A stretch of DNA of 62,561 nucleotides from Rhodothalassium salexigens DSM 2132 (GCF_004341375.1 NZ_SLXO01000014.1:1-62561), one strand, 5' to 3'; positions 34,806-43,765 are shown, counted from the first letter of the stretch. Numbers and translations are program-made. The notes: generated from the letters alone by a model not told the origin.

Positions 34806-35423
34806 ATGGACATGGCGTCCTATTTGTCGGAGATCCGGCATGCGTGCGAAAGCGTCCTTCCCTCGGTTTGGTCCGAGTGGGACGCCGTTGAAGCGCTTAA
34901 GGGGAAAATAGCCTCGCTGACGGCCGCCACCGTGGAGGGCTACCGCCGCGCAGAGGCATTTCAACAGTTTGAGGATACTGATGACTACATGCTCGGTGTA
35001 GGCATCCACTGGGACACCTATTTCGGGCCGGACAAAGAAAGATACCACGCGAAAGCATCTCTTCCTGACCTTGAGCAGCAACGTGACGTACGGGCGTTCG
35101 CGTGCACGTCGCTGGCCGGGTCCGTTCTACAGTTCGCCAAGCAGGGCATTTCGCTCGTACACGGCGGAATTCAAAATTGTCCAAGCGGCAGGATCGTTCA
35201 TGGCGTTGAGCTCAAATCCGTGATTTGGCAGGGACGAAACCAGTCAATGCATTGGGAGGAAGGACAACTCAGACCCGCTGTCAGGCAATGCTTCAAGGCG
35301 CTGAATGCAGCGGATCCTGCGTTGGGAGATTACCTGCAACGAAATGTAGCTTTCGAAGTGGTTAGACTTCTCGAGTGGCGTGAATTTGCTGATTTTGAAG
35401 CAGATCTGCTACTGCTGGCTTGA
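34806..35423 (+). CDS. HEPN-like moron protein in the tail operon
   Basis: A 205-residue, mainly helical protein that I cannot place in a named family. It contains RNQSMH at residues 144-149, which fits the R-N-x3-H active-site pattern of HEPN ribonucleases, inside a helix context (VIWQGRNQSMHWEEGQ). The gene is on the plus strand, opposite to the tail genes on both sides, with its own leader and a lower GC content, all signs of a horizontally acquired moron. A ribosome site (cgagg) lies 8 bp before ATG 34806. No antitoxin gene is adjacent. A superinfection-exclusion or abortive-infection role is plausible but unproven. Confidence 0.6.
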   Translation: MDMASYLSEIRHACESVLPSVWSEWDAVEALKGKIASLTAATVEGYRRAEAFQQFEDTDDYMLGVGIHWDTYFGPDKERYHAKASLPDLEQQRDVRAFACTSLAGSVLQFAKQGISLVHGGIQNCPSGRIVHGVELKSVIWQGRNQSMHWEEGQLRPAVRQCFKALNAADPALGDYLQRNVAFEVVRLLEWREFADFEADLLLLA

Positions 35424-35469
35424 AGAGGGCGTCGTCGTCAGAAACCGCTTCTTACTGGCAGAAGACGTC

Positions 35470-36105
35470 TCAAGTCACTTGTCCCTCCACCCAGTTCGCC
35501 ACGATCAGCCTGGCCACGCTGTCGCGCGCTCGCTCGGCGTCGCGGTCGAGATCGAGCCGCTTCGGCAGCTTGACCTGCGGGACCAGCAGGAAGATCGGCG
35601 CGGTGACCTGGTTGCGGCCGGTCTTCGCGCGCGACGCCACCGCCTGGCCGCGGGTGTTGATCCGCGCCCGGTCTGCGACCAGCAGGCTCGGCCCGCGGCG
35701 GCGGTAGACGAAGCGCAGCCGCAGCCCCCGCCGGCGCTCCCATTCCCCGGGCGTGAGCTTGGCGCCGCGCCTGCCACGACCGGCGGCTGGCGTCGGGATC
35801 GCCAGCCAGACCCCGTCCTTGGAGCGGATCAGCGGGCCGGTGTCATGCGCGCCGACGATCACCGGCGCCTTCGACCAGACCAGTGCGGCGGCGTTCAGGC
35901 TCTCGCCCGCCTTCGGGTACGTCTGGCTCCGGATCGAGTTGGCGAGCCGCCGGCCGAGCCCCGCTTGCGCGATCTGGGCGCGCCAGGCGGTCTTGAGACC
36001 GGTGCCCGCCTCGCGCATGGCGGCGGTCACGGCCTTCTCGCCGGCCTTCACCTCGGCGGCCATGGCGGCGACGAGGTCGGGCGTGATGTCGAGCTTCAGC
36101 TTCAT
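35470..36105 (-). CDS. DUF6441/HK97-gp10-like tail completion protein
   Basis: A 211-residue protein starting MKLKLDITPDLVAAMAAEVK with a helical N-terminus (AVTAAMREAGTGLKTAWRAQ) and a basic, beta-rich centre (ERRRGLRLRFVYRRRGPSLL). The organisation is that of DUF6441 proteins, found between head-tail connector and tail terminator genes in phages of this type. It probably helps attach the tail to the head. It is followed by the HEPN-like cargo gene in opposite orientation. Confidence 0.65.
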   Translation of the reverse strand: MKLKLDITPDLVAAMAAEVKAGEKAVTAAMREAGTGLKTAWRAQIAQAGLGRRLANSIRSQTYPKAGESLNAAALVWSKAPVIVGAHDTGPLIRSKDGVWLAIPTPAAGRGRRGAKLTPGEWERRRGLRLRFVYRRRGPSLLVADRARINTRGQAVASRAKTGRNQVTAPIFLLVPQVKLPKRLDLDRDAERARDSVARLIVANWVEGQVT

Positions 36106-36110
36106 CGCGG

Positions 36111-36422
36111 TCAGGCAGGCCTCAGGTCCACGGTCCAGACGAGACGCTCGCGGTCGCGGACGGGCTCGCCCTGGATAAGGAACGCCTCACCGTCGATCTC
36201 GATGCGGTCGCCGGGACGCGGGGTCGCCACCTCGGCGAGGCGCAGATCCAGCCGGGTGGTCTCAGACCAGAGACGCACCTCGCCGAAGCCGGCCACGTCG
36301 TCGGGTCGGCGCAGGATCGCGCGGACCAGCGACGGCGCGCCGCCCTCGGCGGTGTAGACCACATCGCGCGCCAGATGTGCGTCCGCGAAGAGCGCGTCGA
36401 GGGCGGCGGCGAAGGCGGTCAT
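36111..36422 (-). CDS. Head-tail joining protein
   Basis: A 103-residue protein, MTAFAAALDALFADAHLARD, beta-rich in its second half (RPGDRIEIDGEAFLIQGEPV, then RLVWTVDLRP). This matches the small FII-like head-tail joining proteins of lambda-type phages. ATG 36422 shares one base with the stop of the DUF2190 gene. It fits a connector between neck and tail. Confidence 0.7.
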   Translation of the reverse strand: MTAFAAALDALFADAHLARDVVYTAEGGAPSLVRAILRRPDDVAGFGEVRLWSETTRLDLRLAEVATPRPGDRIEIDGEAFLIQGEPVRDRERLVWTVDLRPA

Positions 36423-36757
36423 CAGAACGTGCCGTTCAGGCGCACCCGGCCGATGGTGGCGCCCGCGCCGCCCGCCACCGCCTCGACGGCGACGCCGATC
36501 AACGTGTTGTCGGTCGCGACCGTGGTGCAGCGCTTGTTGGTGTCGTCCCAATAGACCTTGGCGCCGGCGGTCCAGGCTTGGCTGCCGATCTTGGTGAGGT
36601 CGAAGACGCCGGTGAGCGCGGCCTCGACGGTGGCGCCGCTGGCGGCGTCGCCGGCCGCCACGCCGAAGATGGCGCCGACGAGCAGGCCGTCCCCCGAAGT
36701 CACCGCATAGGGCGCGGTCAGGGTGAGCGTGGCGCCGGGCTGGATGTAGTTTTTCAT
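36422..36757 (-). CDS. DUF2190 capsid-associated protein
   Basis: A 111-residue protein beginning MKNYIQPGATLTLTAPYAVT and containing DGLLVGAIFGVAAGDAASG, the DUF2190 signature. In other phages such small beta proteins decorate or cement the capsid. It normally lies directly after the major capsid gene; here a ParDE module has been inserted between them. Confidence 0.85.
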   Translation of the reverse strand: MKNYIQPGATLTLTAPYAVTSGDGLLVGAIFGVAAGDAASGATVEAALTGVFDLTKIGSQAWTAGAKVYWDDTNKRCTTVATDNTLIGVAVEAVAGGAGATIGRVRLNGTF

Positions 36758-36780
36758 GGCGACTTTCCTTCTGGTCGAGG

Positions 36781-36809
36781 TTGCAGGGAGTGCGAATTTT
36801 TCCTACCCT
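36781..36809 (+). promoter_or_regulatory. Candidate sigma70 promoter of parDE
   Basis: TTGCAG, 17 bp, TACCCT, followed 18 bp later by the ATG of parD with a strong ribosome site (aggagg at 36815-36820). The match is moderate, but position and spacing fit an independent promoter for the inserted pair. Confidence 0.4.
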
Positions 36810-36827
36810 CAAAAAGGAGGATCCGAG

Positions 36828-37067
36828 ATGGCAGGCAAGATCAGCATTTCCATCACCGACGAGCATGCGGCGCTCCTGCAGGAGGCGGTGGACAGCGGTT
36901 CCTATGCCTCCTCGAGCGAGGTGATCCGCGAGGCGCTTCGTGAGTGGCGGGCCCGGCGCGTGGTCGGGCAGCTCTGGGACGACGGCCTCGCCAGCGGGCG
37001 AAGTGCGCCGGGCACAACGATGGCCGACATCAAGCGCGAGGCGCGCAACCGCCGCAGCGTTTCCTGA
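36828..37067 (+). CDS. parD: ParD-type antitoxin (ribbon-helix-helix)
   Basis: A 79-residue protein. The N-terminal strand KISISITDEHAALLQEAV and helix pair SYASSSEVIREALREWRARR form the ribbon-helix-helix DNA-binding domain. The C-terminal tail, GRSAPGTTMADIKREARNRR, would wrap the ParE toxin. A strong ribosome site precedes ATG 36828. It lies 6 bp before parE and on the opposite strand to the capsid genes around it; it probably also represses its own promoter. Confidence 0.9.
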   Translation: MAGKISISITDEHAALLQEAVDSGSYASSSEVIREALREWRARRVVGQLWDDGLASGRSAPGTTMADIKREARNRRSVS

Positions 37068-37073
37068 TCCTTG

Positions 37074-37361
37074 ATGCTGCAGGTCTGTTTCACGCGGGCG
37101 GCCCGCGAGGATCTGATCGCGATCTGGACGCATATCGCCGAGGACAATGCCGCCGCAGCCGACCGCGTGCTCGACAGGCTGGACGAGGCCGCCAGCCACC
37201 TTGCGCGCAATCCGCAGATGGGCCCGGCGCGGGACGATATCCGCCCCGGGCTTCGCTATCTGGTCAGCGGGTCATACCTGCTGCTCTACCGGATCACCGA
37301 TGACGGTATCGAGATCGTCCGCGCCGTGCACGGGCGGCGCGATCTCTACGGCCTGTTCTGA
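37074..37361 (+). CDS. parE: ParE/RelE-superfamily toxin
   Basis: A 95-residue toxin with the ParE pattern: FTRAAREDLIAIWTHIAEDN at the start, GPARDDIRPGLRYLVSGSYL in the middle and IVRAVHGRRDLYGLF at the end. ParE toxins poison DNA gyrase. The gene directly follows its antitoxin. The pair interrupts the phage head operon between DUF2190 and the capsid gene without damaging either and ends two bases before the capsid stop codon, so it stabilises the element as cargo. Confidence 0.92.
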   Translation: MLQVCFTRAAREDLIAIWTHIAEDNAAAADRVLDRLDEAASHLARNPQMGPARDDIRPGLRYLVSGSYLLLYRITDDGIEIVRAVHGRRDLYGLF

Positions 37362-37363
37362 CC

Positions 37364-39442
37364 TTACGCGCCGGGGTTCTTGTAGAGGCCGCGCCAGTCG
37401 ATGGCCTTGGCGCCGAAGTCGAGGCGGCACTTGATCTCGACGCCGTCCACGTCGAAGCCGTTGCGGGTCTCGATGTAGGCGCCCTGCTGGCCCTCGAGAT
37501 AGGCGTACTCGATGGTGTCGATCTGGTTCGGGCTCGCCGCCAGGTACCAGGCGGTCTCGCTGGCCGCGTCGAGCCGCGGCTCGGCGATCGGCGACAGCGT
37601 GCGGATCGACTGCGGCACCACATTGCCGCTCTGGGCGGGCACGAGGGTCTGGGCGACCAGCTGTTCGGCCTTCAACTCCAGCGCCGCCGGCACGATCAGG
37701 AAGGCGGGGCGGATGTTCAGCACCGTCTTCTTGTCGAGCCCGGTCTGCTTGCGCATCGCCGCCCGCGCGAGGCCCACGCTGTCCACCCCGAGCGCCGCGC
37801 CCGTACCGGCGAGGTTCTTGTGGGTCGCGTGGAACAGCGCGGTGCCATCGGCCATGGCCGGGTTCGACGTCACGATGTCCCAGACCACGTCGCTCTCCAA
37901 CTGGGCGATCGAGTTGCCGTACATCGCCGGGATGCGCGTGAAGGCGTCGAGATCGTCATTGATCAGCACCTGCCGGGTGATGGCGACGACGCGGCCATAG
38001 GTCTCGATGCGGTAGCTCTCCTTGCTCTCGCCGAGCGTGCCGCGCTTGAACTCGCCGTTCTCTCCGACCTTCAGAAGCTGCGGTGCCTCGCCCAGTTGGA
38101 CCCGGTGCATCGCCTTGAAGTCGGTGGCGAGCACCTGCCGGCAGAAGAGCGGGAAGGTCCGCGGATAGGCCTCGTAGGCCTGGCGCAGCGTCTTGTTGGT
38201 GACGGCGGCGAGGATCTCGGGGAAGTCCGAGGTCGAGTGCAGCGCGCGGGTCGCCACCTCGTCGCGCGAGAGGCCGCGGGTGCTGGCGCCCGCCGTCTCC
38301 AGGCTTTCACGGGCGAGTTCCATCAGCGTCATGCCCCGGTACTCGCGCGCGGCGTCCTCCAGCGGGAACAGCGTCGGGCTGTAGCGGTGCAGGAGCGCGT
38401 TCGAGATCGCCTCGCGCCGCGTGACCATGGCGTCGCGCCCGCCGAGCGGGATCGAGACATGGCCGAAGGTCCGGGTTTCGTCGGCCTTGGCCGCCACCTG
38501 GTCGAGGATCCGCCGCCGCGCCTCGTCGATGGAGACGCCGCGCTTGATCAGGTCGTCGGCAAAGCCGCGCTCGAGTTGGAGCTTGTCAGCCAGCCCGTGG
38601 ATCGTGGAGACGCGCTCGCGCTCCTGCGCCCGAGCTTCGCTGATCCGTGCCTCGCTGACCGGCGCGTCGGTGTCGACGCTATGTGTGTTGCTCTCGGGCA
38701 CCGGATCGGGCGCGGGCTTCGTGGCCTTGGGCGTGGTATCGGCGGCGCGGGTCTGCGGTTCGGCAGCGCCGGTGGTGTCGTCGGCCATGCTCGTCTCCTC
38801 GGGCGCTGCCGTGGTGTTGCTCTGCTCTGCCGTCTCGGCCGCGGTCTGGGTCCTGTCGGTCATCGGGGTCTCTCGCTGGCTGGTGGGGGCGTCCCGGCGG
38901 TGGAGGACGCAGGTCTCGTGTTCGCTGTTGGCTCGAAAGCCGGCGGCGGGATCGGCGCCCACGGGTACGGCGGAGATCTCGAACGGGGTCCAGTCCACCG
39001 CCCGCCAGAGTTCGCGCTGGCCTTCGGGCTTCGAGATCTCGAAGCGGTGGACCTGGTAGCCGATGGAGACCGCGCGGATGTGCCCGGCCTCGATGTCGCG
39101 CCAGATGTCACCGACCGCGTCGCGTTCCGAGAGCCGGATGCGCGCGACGCCCTGTCCGTTCTCGATCCGCGCCGAGCCCGGCACGACCGAGCCGATCACC
39201 GCGTCGAGATCGTGGGCCTCGTGCCCCTTCAGGAACGGCGCGCCGGCATTCAGCCGCTCGAGCCGCACATGCTCGGGCGCCATGCTGAGTTCCTCGTCGT
39301 GCGGCTCGCCAAAGAGCACGGCGCGGCGCACCCGGGCGCCGGTCGACCAGATCACCTCGACGCTGCGGGTCTCCGGGTCGATGCTGTTCGGCGCAAGCTC
39401 CGCCGACCGGCGGAAGGCCGGCAGTTCGATGGTCTGCTCCAT
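37364..39442 (-). CDS. Prohead protease/major capsid protein fusion
   Basis: A 692-residue fusion. Residues 1-190 are an HK97-type prohead protease (SAELAPNSIDPETRSVEVIW, GAPFLKGHEAHDLDAVIGSV, and the Ser region GHIRAVSIGYQVHRFE). A Thr/Pro/Ala-rich linker covers about 195-285. A scaffold-like helix (ISEARAQERERVSTIHGLAD) comes next, followed by the HK97-fold capsid domain at about 340-692 (RIPAMYGNSIAQLESDVVWD, SPIAEPRLDAASETAWYLAA). Such fusions are known in Mu-like and GpA-type phages. The protease would cut itself and the scaffold away during maturation. I chose M at 39442 over an in-frame M 20 codons upstream. Confidence 0.9.
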   Translation of the reverse strand: MEQTIELPAFRRSAELAPNSIDPETRSVEVIWSTGARVRRAVLFGEPHDEELSMAPEHVRLERLNAGAPFLKGHEAHDLDAVIGSVVPGSARIENGQGVARIRLSERDAVGDIWRDIEAGHIRAVSIGYQVHRFEISKPEGQRELWRAVDWTPFEISAVPVGADPAAGFRANSEHETCVLHRRDAPTSQRETPMTDRTQTAAETAEQSNTTAAPEETSMADDTTGAAEPQTRAADTTPKATKPAPDPVPESNTHSVDTDAPVSEARISEARAQERERVSTIHGLADKLQLERGFADDLIKRGVSIDEARRRILDQVAAKADETRTFGHVSIPLGGRDAMVTRREAISNALLHRYSPTLFPLEDAAREYRGMTLMELARESLETAGASTRGLSRDEVATRALHSTSDFPEILAAVTNKTLRQAYEAYPRTFPLFCRQVLATDFKAMHRVQLGEAPQLLKVGENGEFKRGTLGESKESYRIETYGRVVAITRQVLINDDLDAFTRIPAMYGNSIAQLESDVVWDIVTSNPAMADGTALFHATHKNLAGTGAALGVDSVGLARAAMRKQTGLDKKTVLNIRPAFLIVPAALELKAEQLVAQTLVPAQSGNVVPQSIRTLSPIAEPRLDAASETAWYLAASPNQIDTIEYAYLEGQQGAYIETRNGFDVDGVEIKCRLDFGAKAIDWRGLYKNPGA

Positions 39443-39455
39443 GGATGGGTCCTTG

Positions 39456-40946
39456 TCAGGCCGCGTCCGTGTCCGGGTCGGCCGGCGCGTTGGCTTGCGC
39501 ACTGCCGGTCTTGGTGACCCGGCGCGGGTCGCTGTCGAGCACGAGGCCCAGCTCGTCGAGCCTGGTGTTCGTGGCCGCGATCTCGGCCAGCACCGCGTCG
39601 GGGTTGCGGCCCTGCCGGGCGATGGCCTCGGCCAGCGTCATGGTGCCGGAGCGGATGGCCAAGAGGTCCGCCATCGCGTCTTTCTGCGGATCGACCGCCT
39701 CGAACTTCGGCGGCGACCACTCCACGGCCACGTCGGGCGTCGAGATGCGCCCCGCCGCCCAGGCTGCCTCGGTGAACCAGCGCCAGACCGGCGCACAGAA
39801 CATCGGGATGAAGAGCTGCCACTGCACGGCATCGATCATCCGGCGGAACTCCACGAGCCCGGCGCGGATGGACGAGTAGTTGACCTGGCTGAGGTCCCCG
39901 GTCAGCAGTTCGTAGGGCACCCGGAACCCCGCCGAGATCGTGTGCAGGCTGGCGCGTTTGTATTCGCCATAGCCGCCCGTGGCCGCGGGCTGGTTGAAGC
40001 GGATGTCCTTGCCACCGCGGGCATAGGCGATGAGCCCCGGCTCGAACTGCTCGACGCGGTTGCCGTCGGCGTCGACCACCGCGGGCGCGATGCCCTGCTG
40101 CGCCTCCTCGTCGCCGAACACGATGGCGGTGACGCAGGCCTCGGTCTTCTTGCGCACGATCTCGGCCACCTCGTAGTCGTCGAGATCGCGTAAGGCGCGG
40201 ATCACCGGCGCGCCCCACGGCACGCCGCGCGCCTGCGTGCGCTGCTTCTCGTAGACATGGGCGATCTCACGGGCCGGCACCGCGCGACTGGTGAGCCCGC
40301 CCGTCAGGCTGAGCGTGGCGTCGCCCGGATGGGCGCCGAAGAGCCAGTAGGCCCGGCGCCGGCCGAGCGCGTCGAACTCGATCCCCTGCACCGCCTGGCC
40401 GGCCCCCAGCGCCCCGGTGCGGGTGGCGTCGAGGAAATCGGCCTCGAGCAGTTGCAACTGGACGGGCGGTATGACGCCATCGCCTGCCCGCCGCGGGCGG
40501 CGGCGGACCAGCACCTCGCCGGCCTCGACCATCTCGCGGCAGGCGAGCGTCTGTAGCCCGTAGAAGTCGAGCTGGCCGTCGGCGTCGCAGGTGCGTGACC
40601 AGACATCGAACAGCCGGTCCACCTCGCGGTCGAGGGCCGCGTCGCCGCTCGCCGCGCGCGGCATGATCCCCGCGCCGACGATGTTGTTGACCAGCACCGA
40701 CACCGCCTTGGCCGCATGCGGGTTGTTGCGCACCAGATCCCGCATCCGGTCGCGCAGCAGCGCGCCGGCCCGGCCGATCTCGGCGTCGGCCGAGGATCCC
40801 GGCGTGTGCCAGCCATCGGTCCGCCGCCCGCGGGCCGCGCCCTCGTAAGACCGCGCGAGCCCCTCGAAGGCCTGTCGCGCCAGCACGCGGCGCGTGGCCG
40901 TGCGCGGCGCGACCGAGGCGATGACCCTGTCGAGCAAGGAGACCAT
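39456..40946 (-). CDS. Phage portal protein, lambda family
   Basis: A 496-residue portal of lambda gpB type. The N-terminal part has DLVRNNPHAAKAVSVLVNNI and the wing-to-stem region contains CREMVEAGEVLVRRRPRRAG and AREIAHVYEKQRTQARGVPW. A helical C-terminus follows (EFRRMIDAVQWQLFIPMFCA). It would form the dodecameric ring through which the terminase pumps DNA. M at 40946 overlaps the stop of the gpW-like gene; an alternative M is two codons upstream. Confidence 0.92.
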   Translation of the reverse strand: MVSLLDRVIASVAPRTATRRVLARQAFEGLARSYEGAARGRRTDGWHTPGSSADAEIGRAGALLRDRMRDLVRNNPHAAKAVSVLVNNIVGAGIMPRAASGDAALDREVDRLFDVWSRTCDADGQLDFYGLQTLACREMVEAGEVLVRRRPRRAGDGVIPPVQLQLLEADFLDATRTGALGAGQAVQGIEFDALGRRRAYWLFGAHPGDATLSLTGGLTSRAVPAREIAHVYEKQRTQARGVPWGAPVIRALRDLDDYEVAEIVRKKTEACVTAIVFGDEEAQQGIAPAVVDADGNRVEQFEPGLIAYARGGKDIRFNQPAATGGYGEYKRASLHTISAGFRVPYELLTGDLSQVNYSSIRAGLVEFRRMIDAVQWQLFIPMFCAPVWRWFTEAAWAAGRISTPDVAVEWSPPKFEAVDPQKDAMADLLAIRSGTMTLAEAIARQGRNPDAVLAEIAATNTRLDELGLVLDSDPRRVTKTGSAQANAPADPDTDAA

Positions 40947-41152
40947 CAGCAATCCCCGCGCGAGAAGCCGGCGTAGCCCGCGATGGGCCGTGCCGTGGCG
41001 CCGGCGAGCTGGCGTTCGATGGTGCGGATACGCCTCAGCAGATCCTCGGCCGAGCCGTATTCCACGGTCTTGCCGTCATAGCTCACCCGCAGGGTCCCGC
41101 TCGCATAGGCGCGCTGGAGCGCGTCGAGTTCCGCTTCCGTCCAGGCCGCCAT
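40946..41152 (-). CDS. gpW-like head-tail joining protein
   Basis: A 68-residue protein, MAAWTEAELDALQRAYASGT, with a two-stranded region (TLRVSYDGKTVEYGSAEDLL) and a second helix (RRIRTIERQLAG). This is the fold pattern of lambda gpW, which lies between the large terminase and portal genes exactly as here. Its start touches the terminase stop. The small size is normal for the family. Confidence 0.82.
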   Translation of the reverse strand: MAAWTEAELDALQRAYASGTLRVSYDGKTVEYGSAEDLLRRIRTIERQLAGATARPIAGYAGFSRGDC

Positions 41153-43146
41153 CAGAACCATCCTTCCCGCCGTCCGAGCCAGTCGGAGCGGCGCTTGCCT
41201 TGCGTGCCCCTGTCCGGCCGCCCGATCAGGCCGGCGGGGCTGTCCCTGCCACTCGGGACACCGAGTTGGGCTTCAAGATCGGCCCATGTCGCCTCGGGCC
41301 AGCGATCCGCGCCCGCGATCCAGGCGGCGGCGCGGGCGTAGACCCGGCAGTCCAGCGCCTCGTTGCGCTCGCGCAGCTTCTGCCATTCGAGCTTCGCGAA
41401 GCCGCGCCGGTTGCGCACCGTCACCAGCTGCTCGGCGGTGAGCTGTTTGATCCACTCGGTGTCGGCCCAGCCGGGCAGATGCACCGTGCCGGGCGGGAAC
41501 GCAGCACCTTCCGCCAGCTCTTCCGACGTCGGCCGGGCCAGCCGCAGGAAGCGGTAGGTCTCGGCCTTGAAGGTCGAGGTGGCCACGGTCCACAGCCGCG
41601 CGCCCCGGCGCAGGCGTTTGCCGCCGGCTGTCGCGTCCACGAAGGTCGGCCCGGAGACCGGGCTCGCCCTGTTGAACCCCTCGAGCCCCTTGACCGGCGC
41701 CACCTGCGCGAAGCCGACCTGCCGCGCCCAGCCATAGACGGCCGCCGTTTCGTAACCCGTGTCGATGGCGAGCCGGGCCAGACCGAGTTCAGCCCCGCCG
41801 GCATGCCGCCAAGTGCGGCCGAGCAGATCGGTCAGCGCGTTCCAGCACTCAAGATGCGCCGGGCCGCCCTCGATCACGACGTGATCGACCAGCCAGCTTG
41901 TCAAACCGCGGCCCCAGGCCCAGACATCGACCTCGATGCGGTCCTTCTGCACGTCGGCGCCGGCGGTCAGGAACAGCCCGCCTGCGGGAACGCTGCCGGC
42001 CGGCCAGTTCTCGCGCCGTTCGGCGATGCGCTGCCAGTCGGGCGCATCGCCGGTCTCGACCCAGGTCTCGCCGAGCACCGTGTTGCGGAACACCCGCTCG
42101 GCCTCGTCCGAGCCCGCCGCGGTCTCCTTGTCCCGCGCGATGTCGGCCCAGCTCTTCCAGCCCGGCGGCGAATAGAGCGCCGAGAGATGAAACCCCACCG
42201 TCCGCGCATCGCGGGCCTCGGCCGTCGCCCGCCATTCGCCGGCGGCCAACATGGCCGGCTTGTGGTGCTCGGCGATGGCCCTGTCGCAGGCATCGCAGTG
42301 GTACGCCGCCGTCTCCGGTTTGCCCTTCTCCCAGCGCAGCCGCTCGAACCGCAGCCACTGCATCGCGCCGCAATGCGGGCACGGCACGAAGAAGCGCCGC
42401 TGGTCGCTCGCCTCGTATTCCCGCTCGATCCGGCTCAGCCCCCGGATCGTCGGCGTCGAAACCAGGAACACCTTGCGCCGATGGGCGAAGGTCAGCGAGC
42501 GGGCTTCTGCCAGCGTGACCGGGTCGCCTTCCTCGTCGGCCGAGGCGGGATAGGCGTCGACCTCGTCGAGGAACACGTAGCGCGCCGGCATCGAGCGCAG
42601 CCCCACGGCGGAGTTGGCGCCGGTCATCACCAGCACGCCACCCGGAAAATCCTTCGACAGCTGCGTGTTGCCGCTGTCGCGCGCCCGTGCGGGGCGGACG
42701 CGTTCCTTCAGTGCCGGGCTCTCCTCGATCAGCGGGTCGATGCGCTGGCGCGAGTTACGCTTGGCCAGTTCCACCGTCGGCTGGACCGCCAGCATCGGCC
42801 CCGGCGCGTGCTGGATCACGAAGCCGATCCAGTTGTTGCCGGCCTCGGTCCCGCCGACCTGCGCGGCCTTCATGAACACCACCCGCTGGGTGGGATCGCA
42901 CGGGCTGAGCGCATCCATGATCGCGCGCATGTAGGGCGTGCGCTCGGTGCGGTAGCGGCCGGGCTCGGCGCTGGCGCGCGAGCTCAGCCAGCGATGCGTG
43001 TCCGACCATTCCGAGACGGTCAGCCAGGGATCGGGCGTAAGCCCGCGGCCCCAGGCCCGGAGCAGCGCCTCCGCCCCGTCAAACTGCGTGACCTCGTCAA
43101 AGCGCGATCCGTGGCTGGGCGAGTTCCTCGAGATGGGCGCGGACAT
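41152..43146 (-). CDS. Terminase large subunit, GpA family
   Basis: A 664-residue packaging motor. The ATPase has a deviating Walker A-like segment KAAQVGGTEA (residues 93-102) and Walker B YVFLDEVDAY (190-199), as in lambda gpA. A zinc-ribbon-like pair CPHCG and CDACD at about 255-285 precedes the nuclease domain, which covers about 330-600 and includes LAIDTGYETAAVYGW with the metal-binding Asp. The protein would cut concatemers at cos sites and power packaging. The start overlaps the small-subunit gene by 50 bp. Confidence 0.95.
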   Translation of the reverse strand: MSAPISRNSPSHGSRFDEVTQFDGAEALLRAWGRGLTPDPWLTVSEWSDTHRWLSSRASAEPGRYRTERTPYMRAIMDALSPCDPTQRVVFMKAAQVGGTEAGNNWIGFVIQHAPGPMLAVQPTVELAKRNSRQRIDPLIEESPALKERVRPARARDSGNTQLSKDFPGGVLVMTGANSAVGLRSMPARYVFLDEVDAYPASADEEGDPVTLAEARSLTFAHRRKVFLVSTPTIRGLSRIEREYEASDQRRFFVPCPHCGAMQWLRFERLRWEKGKPETAAYHCDACDRAIAEHHKPAMLAAGEWRATAEARDARTVGFHLSALYSPPGWKSWADIARDKETAAGSDEAERVFRNTVLGETWVETGDAPDWQRIAERRENWPAGSVPAGGLFLTAGADVQKDRIEVDVWAWGRGLTSWLVDHVVIEGGPAHLECWNALTDLLGRTWRHAGGAELGLARLAIDTGYETAAVYGWARQVGFAQVAPVKGLEGFNRASPVSGPTFVDATAGGKRLRRGARLWTVATSTFKAETYRFLRLARPTSEELAEGAAFPPGTVHLPGWADTEWIKQLTAEQLVTVRNRRGFAKLEWQKLRERNEALDCRVYARAAAWIAGADRWPEATWADLEAQLGVPSGRDSPAGLIGRPDRGTQGKRRSDWLGRREGWF

Positions 43147-43645
43147 GGGCCTCCAGAACCTTCTGCATGGCCGCCGTCTCCGTCCCCAACTCCGCCGCCA
43201 TCAGCGCGGCCACCCGCGCCGGCCAGTTGACCCACGCATCGCGTTCCTCGCGCGCAAGCCGGAAGACCAGCGCCGTGGCGCGGTCGCGGTCGACCAGTTC
43301 GCCCTTGAGCTTGGCGAGCCGGATGCGCCGCTCCTGCGCCTTCAGCACCTCGTTGGCCGTCTTGGCCTGCAGGAAGGTCGTGCCGCCGCCCGTGGCCGGC
43401 GCAGCCAGGCCCTGTTCCTTCAAGGTGTCGCCGACCGCCGAGACCGCCGCCTCGGGCACCGGCTTCATCTTGGGCGCCGGCGCCTTCCCGGTCTTCGACG
43501 GGTCCGTCGTCTCGGCCCGCAGCCGGTCCGAGGCTGCGGCGTCAATGCTGCCATCCTCGTGCAGGACGAGCCGGCCGGCGGCCTTCGCCTTCTGGATCGC
43601 GCCGCGCGACAGCCCGACATGGGCGGCGTACAGGCGCTCGCTCAT
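43097..43645 (-). CDS. Terminase small subunit (Nu1-like)
   Basis: A 182-residue protein. The N-terminal helix-turn-helix (ERLYAAHVGLSRGAIQKAKA) is the DNA-recognition part, followed by a linker and long helices (NEVLKAQERRIRLAKLKGEL, then RVAALMAAELGTETAAMQKV) for oligomerisation. It lies directly upstream of the large subunit and overlaps it. A cos site should lie nearby, possibly in 43655-43765. I chose M at 43645; another M three codons upstream is possible. Confidence 0.8.
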   Translation of the reverse strand: MSERLYAAHVGLSRGAIQKAKAAGRLVLHEDGSIDAAASDRLRAETTDPSKTGKAPAPKMKPVPEAAVSAVGDTLKEQGLAAPATGGGTTFLQAKTANEVLKAQERRIRLAKLKGELVDRDRATALVFRLAREERDAWVNWPARVAALMAAELGTETAAMQKVLEAHVRAHLEELAQPRIAL

Positions 43646-43765
43646 GCCTTGCATCGACGGCCCCGATTGTCATTCAACGTCAGACGCTTATCGAGTTGAT
43701 AAGCCGCGCAGAGAGAGCGAACGTCCCGCCCACGACGACGAGGCAACTCACCCGGAGCCACCACG

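Noticed and set aside
37820-43230. Long plus-strand frames opposite capsid, portal and terminase genes (37820-39517, 40894-43230)
   Set aside because: Same shadow effect; the minus-strand products have clear family motifs, the plus-strand ones have none.
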